64,000 nt of DNA from Texcoconibacillus texcoconensis (GCF_014202575.1 NZ_JACHHB010000002.1:62001-126000), one strand, 5' to 3'. Counted from the stretch's first letter, positions 8,253 through 17,547 are shown. The notes: generated by a model from the letters alone, not told the origin. A program made the numbers and translations.

Positions 8253-8660
8253 ATGAAAAAATTATTTTCATCTGTCATTTTCGGTTCCATGCTTGTACTC
8301 GCAGCTTGCGGAGGAGAAGAACCTGCTGAAGAAGAAAACGGTGCCGACAACGATGAAGCTGTTGCTGAAGAAGAAGAAGCAGAAAACAGTGAAGAAGAGG
8401 CTGCTGCTTCTGAAATCGATATCGTAGCAACAGACTGGGACTTCGATCAAGAAACATACACTGTTGAAGAAGGCGAAGTAACTGTTAACCTCATCAACGA
8501 AGAAGGCCACCACGGTATTGTTATTGAAGGAACTGACATCGACATCGAAGGTGATGGCTCACAAACAGCTGAACTTGAAGCTGGTGAATACGAAATCGTT
8601 TGTAGCATTCCATGTGGTGAAGGTCACGACGACATGGTATCAACACTCGTTGTTGAATAA
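8253..8660 (+). CDS. Acidic lipoprotein with a CuA-type cupredoxin domain
   Basis: The 135-aa product starts with a lipoprotein signal peptide ending in LAACG (acylated Cys about residue 19). A Glu/Ala-rich acidic linker leads to a small beta-sandwich from about residue 52. Near its end CSIPCGEGHDDM shows the C-x3-C-x3-H-x2-M ligand set of the binuclear CuA centre of cytochrome oxidase subunit II, and an upstream His in EGHHG could supply the other ligand. There is no subunit II membrane hairpin. It is probably a surface-anchored copper protein for electron transfer or copper delivery. Monocistronic, with a good SD and terminator. Confidence 0.75.
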   Translation: MKKLFSSVIFGSMLVLAACGGEEPAEEENGADNDEAVAEEEEAENSEEEAAASEIDIVATDWDFDQETYTVEEGEVTVNLINEEGHHGIVIEGTDIDIEGDGSQTAELEAGEYEIVCSIPCGEGHDDMVSTLVVE

Positions 8661-8672
8661 TATATAACTTTA

Positions 8673-8708
8673 AAAAGATCGGCTTGTTTACACAAGCTGA
8701 TCTTTTTT
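8673..8708 (+). terminator. Terminator of the CuA lipoprotein gene
   Basis: A 13-bp stem (8675-8687 with 8694-8706, one G-T pair) and 6-nt loop end in a T-run. Confidence 0.85.
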
Positions 8709-8715
8709 GTTTTAA

Positions 8716-8759
8716 GAGGGACCATTCTCTTTCATTTCTGAAATAGGATGGTCCCTCTA
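8716..8759. repeat. Long hairpin with GAGGGACCAT arms
   Basis: An 11-bp outer stem (8716-8726 with 8749-8759) encloses a second stem TTTCA/TGAAA. The arms begin GAGGGAC, like the GAGGGACAGTCCC elements at 12.6, 61.4 and 62.1 kb, so it may be a diverged relative. It lies upstream of the BCCT gene. Confidence 0.5.
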
Positions 8760-8874
8760 TCGTGTGTATGCAAACGATCGTTTCGGACAAACTAACTTTT
8801 AGCTAAATCATTGCGCGTTTCGTTTAAATATCGAATGAAACCATTGGATTAACGATACGAAAGGAGAAACCATC

Positions 8875-10398
8875 ATGAAAGGAACAACTGTTTTTTATAC
8901 TTCTGTTGTCATCCTCGCTTTCCTTGTGGTTATTGGGGTGATTGCACCAGATACTGTCGAACAAATAACAACAGATATGCAAGCGTTTATATCGACATCT
9001 TTTGGATGGTACTATCTTATTTTGGTCACAATTATTACAATCGTTTGTTTGTTATTACTTATTAGCCCAGTCGGTCGGATCCGTCTAGGCGGGCAAGATG
9101 ACCGCCCAGAATTTTCTCGCCCAACTTGGATTTCCATGCTCTTTAGTGCGGGTATGGGTATCGGTCTCGTCTTTTGGGGAACAGCTGAGCCGATTAGTCA
9201 CTATGCTGTTAGCTCACCAACAGGGCAAGAGGGAACAGAACAAGGAATTACAGATGCAATGCGCTTTACGTTTTTCCACTGGGGAATCCATGCATGGGCT
9301 ATATACGGTATTATCGGACTCGTGCTTGCCTATTTCACTTTCCGACACGGAGAACGAGGATTAATCAGTGTAACATTAAAACCACTGCTTGGAGATAGAA
9401 TGGACGGCCCGCTCGGTAATATCGTCGATATACTTTCCGTGCTTGCAACAGTCGTTGGTGTCGCAACCACACTTGGTTTTGGTGCTGTACAAATTAATGG
9501 TGGTTTATCATTTTTATTTGATATCCCTGTCAATATTTTTATTCAGTTTCTTATTATAACTATTGTCACTGTCTTATTTATGATTTCAGCGTGGACAGGA
9601 CTCAGTAAAGGGATCAAAATTTTAAGTAACACTAACATGTTTCTCGCAGGTATTCTACTGATCATTTTGTTCACTGTCGGTCCTACAGTGTTTATTTTAG
9701 ATATCTTCACTCATTCAATTGGAACTTACATCCATAACCTACCTGCAATGAGCTTTCGCTTAGCACCGTTTGATGAAGATATTAGAGGCTGGATCGATAG
9801 CTGGACGATCTTCTACTGGGCTTGGTGGATCGCATGGTCACCGTTTGTCGGGATTTTCATTGCACGAGTGTCTAAAGGTCGATCGATTCGAGAGTTTGTT
9901 TTTGCTGTGTTATTTGTTCCTTCCATCGTTGGGTTCTTTTGGTTCTCAACATTTGGTGGTACGGCGATTATGACTGAACACAAAGGAATTGCTGAAATTT
10001 CCACTTTAGCGGCTGAAGAATCGTTATTCGGAGTATTTGCCCAATTTCCACTTGGATTTTTAGCATCGATCGTTGCCTTAATCCTTATCGGAACTTTCTT
10101 TATTACGTCTGCCGACTCTGGGACGTTCGTTTTAGGCATGATGACAACTAATGGATCGCAATCACCTGGAAAAAGTATTAAATTAACTTGGGGCGTCATG
10201 TTATCAGCAACATCATTAGTGCTCCTATACTCAGGTGGCTTACAAGCGCTAGAAAATACGATGATTGTCGCAGCCTTACCCTTTTCCATCATAATGGCTT
10301 TAATGACTTTAAGTTTCCTTAAAGCTTTATCTACAGATGCAAAGACACTTGGTATTGGGCGGATTAAAAAGAAGAAACCGAAAAAAGCATATCGCTAG
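8875..10398 (+). CDS. BCCT-family glycine betaine/choline-type transporter
   Basis: Sodium- or proton-coupled uptake of a quaternary-ammonium osmolyte such as glycine betaine. The 507-aa protein has about 12 membrane segments and the family signatures GMGIGLVFWGTAEP (around residue 95) and the Trp-rich FYWAWWIAWSPFVG block (around 315), followed by RVSKGRSIREF. The C-terminus is short and Lys-rich (KKKKPKKAYR). Length and motifs fit OpuD/BetL/BetP. SD AAGGAG precedes the ATG. It is a single gene ending at a bidirectional terminator. Substrate choice within the family cannot be fixed from sequence. Confidence 0.92.
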   Translation: MKGTTVFYTSVVILAFLVVIGVIAPDTVEQITTDMQAFISTSFGWYYLILVTIITIVCLLLLISPVGRIRLGGQDDRPEFSRPTWISMLFSAGMGIGLVFWGTAEPISHYAVSSPTGQEGTEQGITDAMRFTFFHWGIHAWAIYGIIGLVLAYFTFRHGERGLISVTLKPLLGDRMDGPLGNIVDILSVLATVVGVATTLGFGAVQINGGLSFLFDIPVNIFIQFLIITIVTVLFMISAWTGLSKGIKILSNTNMFLAGILLIILFTVGPTVFILDIFTHSIGTYIHNLPAMSFRLAPFDEDIRGWIDSWTIFYWAWWIAWSPFVGIFIARVSKGRSIREFVFAVLFVPSIVGFFWFSTFGGTAIMTEHKGIAEISTLAAEESLFGVFAQFPLGFLASIVALILIGTFFITSADSGTFVLGMMTTNGSQSPGKSIKLTWGVMLSATSLVLLYSGGLQALENTMIVAALPFSIIMALMTLSFLKALSTDAKTLGIGRIKKKKPKKAYR

Positions 10399-10420
10399 AA
10401 CCTTTCATGAAACAAAAAAC

Positions 10421-10459
10421 GCTGTGCCAAATATCAGGGAAATCACCTGTTGGCACAGC
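10421..10459. terminator. Bidirectional terminator between BCCT gene and chemoreceptor
   Basis: Perfect 10-bp arms (10421-10430 with 10450-10459) with an inner CAGG/CCTG stem. A-rich sequence on the left and TTTT on the right let it serve both convergent genes. Confidence 0.8.
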
Positions 10460-10469
10460 ACTTTTACGT

Positions 10470-12509
10470 TTATGTTTTAAATCGATTCATCATAGATGCT
10501 AATTGTTCACTTGACTCTTTTAATTCTTCAGCTGATGTCGTAATTGATTGCATAGCCTTTGTCTGTTCTTCTGTTGATGCGCTTACTTCTTCGCTCGCTG
10601 CCGAACTTTCTTGTGCCACTGACGAAATGTTTTGAATCGCTCCAACAACTTTTTCTTTGTATTCATTCATTTCGCTTATACGATCTGTCATATCTGTCAT
10701 CGCTACTGTTATTCCATCAATAGTGTTAAAAATTGTTTTGAATACACTTTCTGTATCTTCAACAACTTGGTTTTGTTCACCAGAAATTTCACTTGTTATT
10801 TTCATTTCTCGAACGGCTTGTTCCGATTCAGCTTCGATCCCTTTCAATGTTTCCTTGACATGGTCGGTTGCTCGTGACGTTTCTTCCGCTAACTTTCGCA
10901 CTTCATCAGCAACTACAGCAAAACCTTTCCCGTGTTCACCGGCTCGCGCTGCTTCAATAGATGCATTCAATGCTAATAAGTTCGTCTGTTCAGAAATACC
11001 TGTAATTGTAGTAATAATACTTTCTATTTCTTTAACTTTATGAGATAAACCTTGGATCACTTGTTGAACAGATGCAATCACCGAGTCGGCATGCGTAGAA
11101 TGATTTCTCAATAATTCAATTTGCTCTATACCATGTTGATTTTGCACCTTCGCTTCACGAGCGTTTCCATTAATACGATTCGCTTGCTCTAGTAAACGCT
11201 CAATCTGTTCAGATAAAGTGACCGTTTGTTGATTTGTTTCCTCTGCGTATGATGCAGAATGACTTGCACCATCGGCAATTTCATCAACAGCTCGACTTAC
11301 TTCCTCACTTGAAGCTGTCGTTTCATCCACGACAGCACTTAAATTTTCCGACGACTGTGATACTGTATTTACTGAACGTTGTACGGCCTCGATAAGTTGA
11401 CGCATGTTTTCAGTCATATCATTAAAATTCTTCGTTAATTGCCCAATTTCATCATTCGATTCATTCACAATACGAACGGACAAATCACCATCTGCCACTT
11501 TATTCACTTCTTCATTCAACTTAACAATCGGGCGAATTAACCTCCTCGAAAGAAGGATGCCAATTACTACAAGGAGCGCCACAATTCCTCCGCTCACAAC
11601 AATGATCTGAGACAATAATCCATTGAGAGGCGCATACGCTTCATCTTCTGGAACAACTAATCCAATCGTCCATCCCGTTCTAGGAACTTCCTGATAAAAT
11701 ACCTCTGCGTCTCCATCATCTAAAGAAGCAACGATCGTTCCATACTCGTTATGTAGAAGGTCTTCACTCCACTCGCTCAATTGGTGATCTTCAGCGATAT
11801 TTTTTTGCATAACTTTCTCACCATCAGGGTGCGAGATGAACTCACCATCTTCACCGACCATAAATGCCCAACCTTGGTCAACTGTTTCAATGTCGCTGAT
11901 GAGATGTTGAATGTTTGTAATATCTATATCTGCTGTGACAACGCCACCGAACTGACCATTTTCATCCTTAAATGGAATCGATGTCGTCACCATCGTAATA
12001 TCTAACGTTTCATCATAATAAGGTTCCGTCCATGCAACATCAGAGGATTCCTCACCGACCTGATACCAGTCGTGACTTGGAAAATCATAATCTGATGTCT
12101 CATATTCATCTGTCAACAAAACCTCCCCATCTTCTTCATAGGCATAAGGACCAAAATATTCCACATCTTCAGCAAAAGTATAAGGCTCAAACCACACGCC
12201 CGTGCCAAACGTATCCTCATTTAGTTCAACAGATCGTTTTAATGTCTCCGTATAGTCCTCTGCTGTTAACGCATTTCCACGTGCCTCAACCATTGCAGCG
12301 ATTGACTCACCTATTCTCTGATGGGCTAGGAATTGAGCGTCGATATCATTGATCACTTCAGCATTGATATGACCCATCTTTTCTGATATTTGTGTCTCCA
12401 ACTCCGCCTTCGAAAATGAATAACTAAAAAAAGATAATAAAATAAGTGCAACTAATGCCATCGGAATAAAACTCATAATCTTCCATTGAATACTACGGTT
12501 CTTAAACAT
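10470..12509 (-). CDS. Methyl-accepting chemotaxis protein with dCache sensor
   Basis: Transmembrane chemoreceptor of 679 aa. It has an N-terminal membrane helix (about 11-32), an extracellular dCache domain (to about 280), a second membrane helix, a HAMP domain and a cytoplasmic signalling hairpin with the tip [21 protein letters not shown]. The sensor has SHDWY where amino-acid-binding dCache domains have RxWY, so the ligand is probably not a plain amino acid. ATG at 12509 with SD AAAGGGG is preferred to a longer frame. No other chemotaxis gene is adjacent. Confidence 0.93.
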   Translation of the reverse strand: MFKNRSIQWKIMSFIPMALVALILLSFFSYSFSKAELETQISEKMGHINAEVINDIDAQFLAHQRIGESIAAMVEARGNALTAEDYTETLKRSVELNEDTFGTGVWFEPYTFAEDVEYFGPYAYEEDGEVLLTDEYETSDYDFPSHDWYQVGEESSDVAWTEPYYDETLDITMVTTSIPFKDENGQFGGVVTADIDITNIQHLISDIETVDQGWAFMVGEDGEFISHPDGEKVMQKNIAEDHQLSEWSEDLLHNEYGTIVASLDDGDAEVFYQEVPRTGWTIGLVVPEDEAYAPLNGLLSQIIVVSGGIVALLVVIGILLSRRLIRPIVKLNEEVNKVADGDLSVRIVNESNDEIGQLTKNFNDMTENMRQLIEAVQRSVNTVSQSSENLSAVVDETTASSEEVSRAVDEIADGASHSASYAEETNQQTVTLSEQIERLLEQANRINGNAREAKVQNQHGIEQIELLRNHSTHADSVIASVQQVIQGLSHKVKEIESIITTITGISEQTNLLALNASIEAARAGEHGKGFAVVADEVRKLAEETSRATDHVKETLKGIEAESEQAVREMKITSEISGEQNQVVEDTESVFKTIFNTIDGITVAMTDMTDRISEMNEYKEKVVGAIQNISSVAQESSAASEEVSASTEEQTKAMQSITTSAEELKESSEQLASMMNRFKT

Positions 12510-12535
12510 GTTCGAAACCCCTTTGAACCTTCTCA

Positions 12536-12579
12536 AGAATTTAAGTTTGTTAAATATATTTTTAACAAACTTAAATTCT
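12536..12579. promoter_or_regulatory. 44-bp perfect inverted repeat at the chemoreceptor start site
   Basis: Arms of 19 bp (12536-12554 with 12561-12579) match perfectly around a 6-bp TATATT centre. The predicted start of transcription falls at its outer edge, so it could be an operator or form a long hairpin at the 5' end of the mRNA. The arms end 26 bp before the start codon. Confidence 0.7.
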
Positions 12580-12608
12580 ATTTAAACATAAAAGGAGATT
12601 TCGGTCAA
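12579..12608 (-). promoter_or_regulatory. Predicted SigA promoter of the chemoreceptor gene
   Basis: On the minus strand TTGACC (12608-12603) and TAAATA (12584-12579) are 18 bp apart. No convincing SigD motif is seen here. Confidence 0.4.
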
Positions 12609-12616
12609 AATCGAAA

Positions 12617-12660
12617 GAGGGACAGTCCCGCTTTACCGAAGTAAAGCGGGACTGTCCCTC
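12617..12660. repeat. Hairpin repeat, GGGACAGTCCC family, copy 1
   Basis: Perfect 20-bp arms (12617-12636 with 12641-12660) surround a CGAA loop. It begins 9 bp beyond the end of the quinone-reductase gene and probably terminates it. Related elements are at 61347-61402 and 62111-62158. Confidence 0.8.
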
Positions 12661-12669
12661 AAGAGTGCT

Positions 12670-13674
12670 TTAGCACTTCAAAGTGATTTTTCCAAACTGT
12701 TGGCCTTTTTCCATATATTCGTGTGCTTCACGAATTTGATCAAGAGAAAATGACGTATCGATCACAGGGTGAATCTCATGTTTTTCGTAAAACGAAAGCA
12801 TTGCAGCAAATTCTTCAGGCGTTCCCATCGAAGTTCCTTTAATGTCTAGTTGCTTTAAAAACACTAATGGCATCATCAAATTGTTCACAGGACCTGCTGT
12901 TGCACCGAAAGTGACAATCCGACTCCCTGAGTTAGCTAGATTCACCAACTCATTAAATACGTCGCCCCCGATCGTATCAACGATCAAGTCCGCTCCGCCG
13001 GTCATCTTCTTCAATTGCTTGCGCCAATCCTCTTCCGTACGATAATTGACACCGTCAACGGCACCGAGCTGCTTCGCCTTTTCAATCTTTGCATCATCGC
13101 TTGAGGTTACATACACATTCGCCCCTGCTGCTGTTGCCATTTGCAAAAGGAACGTCGCGACACCTCCGCCGATACCAGGAATGACAACCGTTTCTCCCGC
13201 TTGCAACTCACCACGGGTAAACAACGCTCGATAAGCCGTCGTACCACCTAATGGTAACGCCGCAGCTTCATCCCATTCTAAATATGCAGGCTTGGAAGTC
13301 ACATTTTCTGCTGGTACGCGAACATATTCCGCATGCGTTCCGTCAACAGGCACCCCTAAAATGGAAAAGTCAGGCCCGAAAACGCGTGGGTTGTCTCCCC
13401 AATTCAAGGCTGGATTGATGACAACTTCATGACCAACTTCAACATTTGAAACACCTTCTCCAACTTCCACAACTTCACCAGCACCGTCTGCACCAGGAAT
13501 CGCTGGGAATTTCACACCTGGGTATTGTCCTTTACGAACGAACACATCGCGTCTGTTCATCGCTGCCACATTGACACGCACGAGTACTTCTCCTGCTCGT
13601 ACTTCTGGTTTAGCAACCTCATCAACAACCAACTGCTCTAGGCCACCCTTTTCATAAATCTTAACTGCCTTCAT
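12670..13674 (-). CDS. Quinone-oxidoreductase-like MDR dehydrogenase (zinc-independent)
   Basis: A 334-aa medium-chain dehydrogenase/reductase, probably NADPH-dependent and active on quinones or reactive carbonyls. The N-terminal catalytic domain has NRRD where zinc alcohol dehydrogenases have the first Cys ligand, so catalytic zinc is absent, as in QOR enzymes. The nucleotide-binding glycine motif is GIGGGVATFLLQMA (about residues 158-171). SD AAAGAGGTG precedes the ATG. It is similar in outline to B. subtilis YogA. Single gene; substrate unknown. Confidence 0.88.
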   Translation of the reverse strand: MKAVKIYEKGGLEQLVVDEVAKPEVRAGEVLVRVNVAAMNRRDVFVRKGQYPGVKFPAIPGADGAGEVVEVGEGVSNVEVGHEVVINPALNWGDNPRVFGPDFSILGVPVDGTHAEYVRVPAENVTSKPAYLEWDEAAALPLGGTTAYRALFTRGELQAGETVVIPGIGGGVATFLLQMATAAGANVYVTSSDDAKIEKAKQLGAVDGVNYRTEEDWRKQLKKMTGGADLIVDTIGGDVFNELVNLANSGSRIVTFGATAGPVNNLMMPLVFLKQLDIKGTSMGTPEEFAAMLSFYEKHEIHPVIDTSFSLDQIREAHEYMEKGQQFGKITLKC

Positions 13675-13818
13675 TATGTAAACACCTCTTTCTCTAGAAT
13701 AATATAAACGAAAATGTAACCGAAAAAGATTCTCTTTAACATTCTAACATTCCATCACCTAAATCATGGAAAGTTTTTTTCAGACAGAAAAACTTCATTT
13801 CTTTCTTAAAAAATAAAA

Positions 13819-13836
13819 CCTCGACAAATGCCGAGG
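13819..13836 (-). terminator. Terminator of the 44-aa membrane protein gene
   Basis: CCTCG/CGAGG stem (13819-13823 with 13832-13836), followed on the minus strand by TTTTATTTTTT. Confidence 0.7.
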
Positions 13837-13845
13837 TCATGTCAG

Positions 13846-13980
13846 TTATCCGCTGTAAAATGCGCGAAAGAGCAAATATATAAGCAGAAATACGACAAGA
13901 ATCGGTAGTAATGCTGCGACAAATTGCAACGCAAATACGATGAGAAACAATGCGAGGACGATGAAGAGAAATTGTTTCAT
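13846..13980 (-). CDS. Small hydrophobic membrane protein (44 aa)
   Basis: Short gene MKQFLFIVLALFLIVF..., almost entirely hydrophobic, long enough for one or two membrane passes, ending FRAFYSG. It has a strong ribosome binding site (AAGGGGG, 9 nt before the ATG) and its own terminator. It follows the UbiD-type gene on the same strand. The sequence just upstream can form a 10-bp helix covering the ribosome binding site. No family is recognised. The gene structure makes it likely to be real. Confidence 0.6.
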   Translation of the reverse strand: MKQFLFIVLALFLIVFALQFVAALLPILVVFLLIYLLFRAFYSG

Positions 13981-13991
13981 TTCAAAACGCC

Positions 13992-14059
13992 CCCTTCCCT
14001 TACTAGTATGTCTATGTGACATACTTACACCGCGTTCGGACGTGTGCGGAAGGGAAGGG
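13992..14059 (-). promoter_or_regulatory. Leader structure that can hide the ribosome binding site of the 44-aa gene
   Basis: On the minus strand CCCTTCCCTT (14059-14050) can pair with AAGGGAAGGG (14001-13992), which contains the ribosome binding site. Inside is a perfect 8-bp hairpin (14005-14012 with 14018-14025). It lies between the ubiD-type stop and the small gene. Confidence 0.5.
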
Positions 14060-14077
14060 ACATCATGTACAATTCAC

Positions 14078-15913
14078 TTAATCTAAAATTCCTTCTAAAC
14101 TCGCACCCTTTTTAAAGAAACGTTCGATGTTTTTCTCTACGTCACTGTCTGGTGTAAGCGTCGGCGCGTGATGCGGTTTCGTACGCGCATCAATAATCAC
14201 GTTGTCACAACTCCAATGTTTAAATTCATAGTAACTATTGATACCGTAAATATCATGAGAAGGGTTACTTCTTGTAAAAGTCGCCCATAAAAAGTTACTA
14301 AGTGTCTCACTCATGAATGTACTGTCATCACATAAGATAATCATTGGACAGTTCTCAAGCTCGCCTTTTTCCTTAACCGCAGCTTCAAAATCTGCCAGTT
14401 GCTTTTGCGCCTCTTCATAACTTGCAAAAGCTGGACCCTGTACCGCAACCACACCTGGCATCACCATCCGCGGATTCGTGAAATCACGCAAGCCTTGCAA
14501 CGGTTCGGGCACCTCCTTACATAAATCACGCTTTTTATCGCCATAAGCCGCAAAGATCACCTTACTCCCTTTATTCAAGCCTGTGCCCGTGTAATCAAGC
14601 GTATCAATCGTCGTCTTCGTTTGGAAGTGAATGTCGCGTCTGAGATCAATACGTTCTAATATATAAGTTAAGAAATCAATTTCATCACGTGAGTCCAGTT
14701 CTCGTTCCTTTTCTGCGGTAATAAATAAATACTTGGCAAGACTCAACTGGCCTGTCCCCAACACACGGTTGGCAATTGTGAGTAGCTCTAGAGGCTCCTG
14801 TACGTCTTCATAAGGCGTGTACCGCTCGCTACCAATCGCAAACAGGAGTGGGTGAACGCCTGCAGCGTCAACGGCATGAACTTGTTTGACGCCTGGGATC
14901 TCCCCTTTAATCGCTTCCCCTGTTAATTCGTGAATCAAGTCGCCAAACGCGGTATCCTCTTGTGGTGGACGTCCGACAACGGTAAACGGCCAAATCGCGT
15001 TTTCCTTGGCGTACACTTTATTAATTTTCATTAACGGGAACTCATGCACTAAACTGTAATAACCTAAATGGTCACCAAACGGGCCTTCTGGCTTCGTCTC
15101 TCCTGGATGAACTTCACCTGTAATGACAAAATCAGCATCATGACTAATGGCATGACCCTCTTCATCATAACTATACAGAACACGACGACCTGAAAGCATA
15201 CCAGCAAACGTCATTTCACTTATACCATCAGGAAGTGGCATCACCGCTGCCAACGTATGCGCTGGTGGGCCACCGATGAATATACTCACTTTTAACGGTT
15301 GACCGAGTTCGTTTGCTTTTTGTTGGTGAATGCCAATGCCACGTTGGATTTGATAATGGAGGCCAATTTCTTTATCACTCTCATAATCATTTCCACTCAT
15401 CTGCGCACGGTACATCCCTAAGTTGGAGTTCATGATTCCTGGATTTTCAGGATCTTCTGTATAAACTTGTGGTAACGTAACAAAAGCGCCACCATCACCT
15501 GGCCAATGGTGAATTTGCGGAAGATCAGAAATATTAACTTCTTGTGCGGTGACAGGCCCGCCTTTCGCCTTTTTCTTCGGAAGGGCTTTATATGCAGCCA
15601 TCCCTGCACCAACATTTTTAAAAGGATGCTTTAATGCACTCATCGGGTCGTCACGCAAAGTGATAACATTTTGCGTTTCTTCGATCGTATCGCGAAACAT
15701 AAATTTACTTCTGTCGAGCGTGCCGAATAAATTAGACACGGCGCGGAATTTCGAGCCTTTGACATTTTCAAATAACAAGGCTGGTCCCCCAGCCTCGTAT
15801 ACTTTCAAGTGTATCGCAGCCATCTCGAGGTACGGGTCAACTTCTTCTTTGATGCGAACCAAATGACCGTTCTTTTCTAAATCAAGGATACATTCTTCTA
15901 AGTTACGGTACAT
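14078..15913 (-). CDS. UbiD-family prenyl-FMN decarboxylase
   Basis: A 611-aa member of the UbiD family, which reversibly decarboxylates aromatic or unsaturated acids using prenylated FMN. The central region shows the cofactor-site segment PEGPFGDHLGYYS with the catalytic Glu and Asp, then FTVVGRPPQEDT. It is longer than E. coli UbiD (about 497 aa) because of an extended C-terminal part. No UbiX prenyltransferase is adjacent, so it must be encoded elsewhere. A role in quinone synthesis or aromatic acid breakdown cannot be told apart. SD AGGAG. Confidence 0.88.
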   Translation of the reverse strand: MYRNLEECILDLEKNGHLVRIKEEVDPYLEMAAIHLKVYEAGGPALLFENVKGSKFRAVSNLFGTLDRSKFMFRDTIEETQNVITLRDDPMSALKHPFKNVGAGMAAYKALPKKKAKGGPVTAQEVNISDLPQIHHWPGDGGAFVTLPQVYTEDPENPGIMNSNLGMYRAQMSGNDYESDKEIGLHYQIQRGIGIHQQKANELGQPLKVSIFIGGPPAHTLAAVMPLPDGISEMTFAGMLSGRRVLYSYDEEGHAISHDADFVITGEVHPGETKPEGPFGDHLGYYSLVHEFPLMKINKVYAKENAIWPFTVVGRPPQEDTAFGDLIHELTGEAIKGEIPGVKQVHAVDAAGVHPLLFAIGSERYTPYEDVQEPLELLTIANRVLGTGQLSLAKYLFITAEKERELDSRDEIDFLTYILERIDLRRDIHFQTKTTIDTLDYTGTGLNKGSKVIFAAYGDKKRDLCKEVPEPLQGLRDFTNPRMVMPGVVAVQGPAFASYEEAQKQLADFEAAVKEKGELENCPMIILCDDSTFMSETLSNFLWATFTRSNPSHDIYGINSYYEFKHWSCDNVIIDARTKPHHAPTLTPDSDVEKNIERFFKKGASLEGILD

Positions 15914-16077
15914 ATATCACTAACTCCTATTTTTATAGTTTCGTGAAATGCTTGTCGTTTTCTATACTATTTATATTATCATTTTTACCTAGCAGCGACC
16001 AAGTTTAGCGAAAGACGTCGAAAAATAGTCACTTTTCGGTGAGAGGATAGCTTGTTTCAAGGAAGATCATAACAAAA

Positions 16078-16098
16078 AAAGAACCCCGCAAGGTTCTC
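16078..16098 (-). terminator. Terminator of the two-gene unknown operon
   Basis: AGAACC/GGTTCT stem (16080-16085 with 16091-16096), followed on the minus strand by TTTTTTTG. Confidence 0.75.
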
Positions 16099-16145
16099 TT
16101 AGCACCTCTTTTCCCTTAACTAAAAACAGAGATCACGATATTAAA

Positions 16146-16802
16146 CTAGCAATCATCAAGCCTCAAGTTCTCAAAAATTGATGATGGTACTGTCAATTTC
16201 CCTTGGTATAGCCCTTCATGCAGGATTTCGTCAATCCCATTTTCTATATAATAAGCTGTCAAAAAAGAACCTTCTGCATCTTCACTACTGACGATTTCAA
16301 GCGGTCCTGTCGCATTAAAACGTTCACCATCTTCACTTTCTAGTTCAAGCACAGCACCATGTATACATAAATCATTCGTCTTTGAATTATCATCGATCCA
16401 GTACAAGCCGTTTTCATTGATCCAAGGATTCACGTACGTCGTGTTCATCACCTCGTACTGTTTTCGATCTTGATCTTTTAATACAGGCAACACTTCCGCC
16501 TCCAACCAATTCTCACGCATATTTTGAACATCTTCAGCGTGTTGTACGTCCACAAAGCCCATATACCCTTGCATAAGTGCAGTAAACGGAAAAGATGAAA
16601 CGATCAAAAAAGGGACTGCAAGAAGGAGCGCTTTCCTTCTCATTGAAGGCGATCTAAGTGATAAGAAAATCATAAACACCGCACTCATAAACAGAACGAG
16701 AAAAAGCACCGCCATCGACAATTGCGCACCAAAACTGAACCTAACAAACTCAAAAACTTGAAAACTCGGTTCAGGAAATGAGATTTCTTCTATTTCGCTC
16801 AA
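16146..16802 (-). CDS. Unknown membrane protein (218 aa)
   Basis: No family recognised. Two membrane segments, at about residues 27-49 and 58-80, are followed by a soluble C-terminal domain of about 135 residues that is probably outside the cell. The start is TTG with a weak AAAGG ribosome binding site. It begins 23 bp after the preceding gene on the same strand, so the two probably form an operon. No link to the Wadjet genes is shown; a terminator and a repeat array separate them. Confidence 0.65.
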   Translation of the reverse strand: MSEIEEISFPEPSFQVFEFVRFSFGAQLSMAVLFLVLFMSAVFMIFLSLRSPSMRRKALLLAVPFLIVSSFPFTALMQGYMGFVDVQHAEDVQNMRENWLEAEVLPVLKDQDRKQYEVMNTTYVNPWINENGLYWIDDNSKTNDLCIHGAVLELESEDGERFNATGPLEIVSSEDAEGSFLTAYYIENGIDEILHEGLYQGKLTVPSSIFENLRLDDC

Positions 16803-16825
16803 ACGATCACAACCTTTGCTTATGT

Positions 16826-17443
16826 CTACTCCTCTTTCTCAAATTCTATTTTTAACTGACCTGCCAATTGCTCGTTTTCTTGTAACCATTGCTTCATTCT
16901 CTGATCTCCCTCTTTAAACACATTGAATTCCTCTGTTGTTAAAACCCTTTCTCCAAATTCCGTCCGTTCAGGGTTAGGGCTGTAGTCGTTCACCCTGAAA
17001 GAGTGACTCACATTCGATGTGGCATGCAACGTCACAGGCTCAGTATCCGATGCAATATTGTAAATCCGATAGACTTCCAACCTTTCTTCGGCCCAACCTA
17101 TTAATAGAAATTGACCATTCCCTTTCACCACTTTGTATACATTCTCGTTGTCATCTTCAATCCACATGTTTAGGTGAGGTGTAAGTTGTTCTTCTAACCA
17201 TTGATGCGTTTGATACATCTCTTCCTTTTCACGCCAATCTATATTTACAAGCTCATCTTTTTCATGTTGCAGCCCACAAACATCACATTGATATTTATAA
17301 GGAAAGACGAACGGGATAAAAGCCAATAATAAATTGTACGGAAAAGGAATGATAAAAATAAGAAATACACATAAAACAATTCGCACAACCATCGAACTTT
17401 CCTCAACTAATTTATCACTGTTACAAGACGGACAAATTTGCAA
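16826..17443 (-). CDS. Unknown zinc-ribbon membrane protein (205 aa)
   Basis: The N-terminus has CPSC, and CDVC follows a hydrophobic stretch (about residues 19-48), so two CxxC knuckles may bind zinc around a membrane hairpin. The rest is a soluble domain rich in acidic and aromatic residues with no recognised family. TTG start with a very good ribosome binding site (GAGGAGGTG). First gene of the pair with 16146-16802. The 21-22-bp repeat array lies just upstream, in its promoter region. Confidence 0.65.
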   Translation of the reverse strand: MQICPSCNSDKLVEESSMVVRIVLCVFLIFIIPFPYNLLLAFIPFVFPYKYQCDVCGLQHEKDELVNIDWREKEEMYQTHQWLEEQLTPHLNMWIEDDNENVYKVVKGNGQFLLIGWAEERLEVYRIYNIASDTEPVTLHATSNVSHSFRVNDYSPNPERTEFGERVLTTEEFNVFKEGDQRMKQWLQENEQLAGQLKIEFEKEE

Positions 17444-17547
17444 ACCTACACCTCCTCTAAATAAGGGAAAACTCCCTTTCTAACATACATTTTTACTAAC
17501 TTCCATTTTGCTGGATGATCGTTTTTTGGAGAATAGGTCTTTAGTCA

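Noticed and set aside
12579-12640. SigD promoter for the first chemoreceptor
   Set aside because: A GACCGAAAT stretch resembles the -10, but no TAAA lies 15 bp upstream; a SigA-type promoter fits better.
16146-17443. The two unknown membrane genes as part of the Wadjet system
   Set aside because: A terminator and a repeat array separate them from jetC, and their content does not suggest a defence role.
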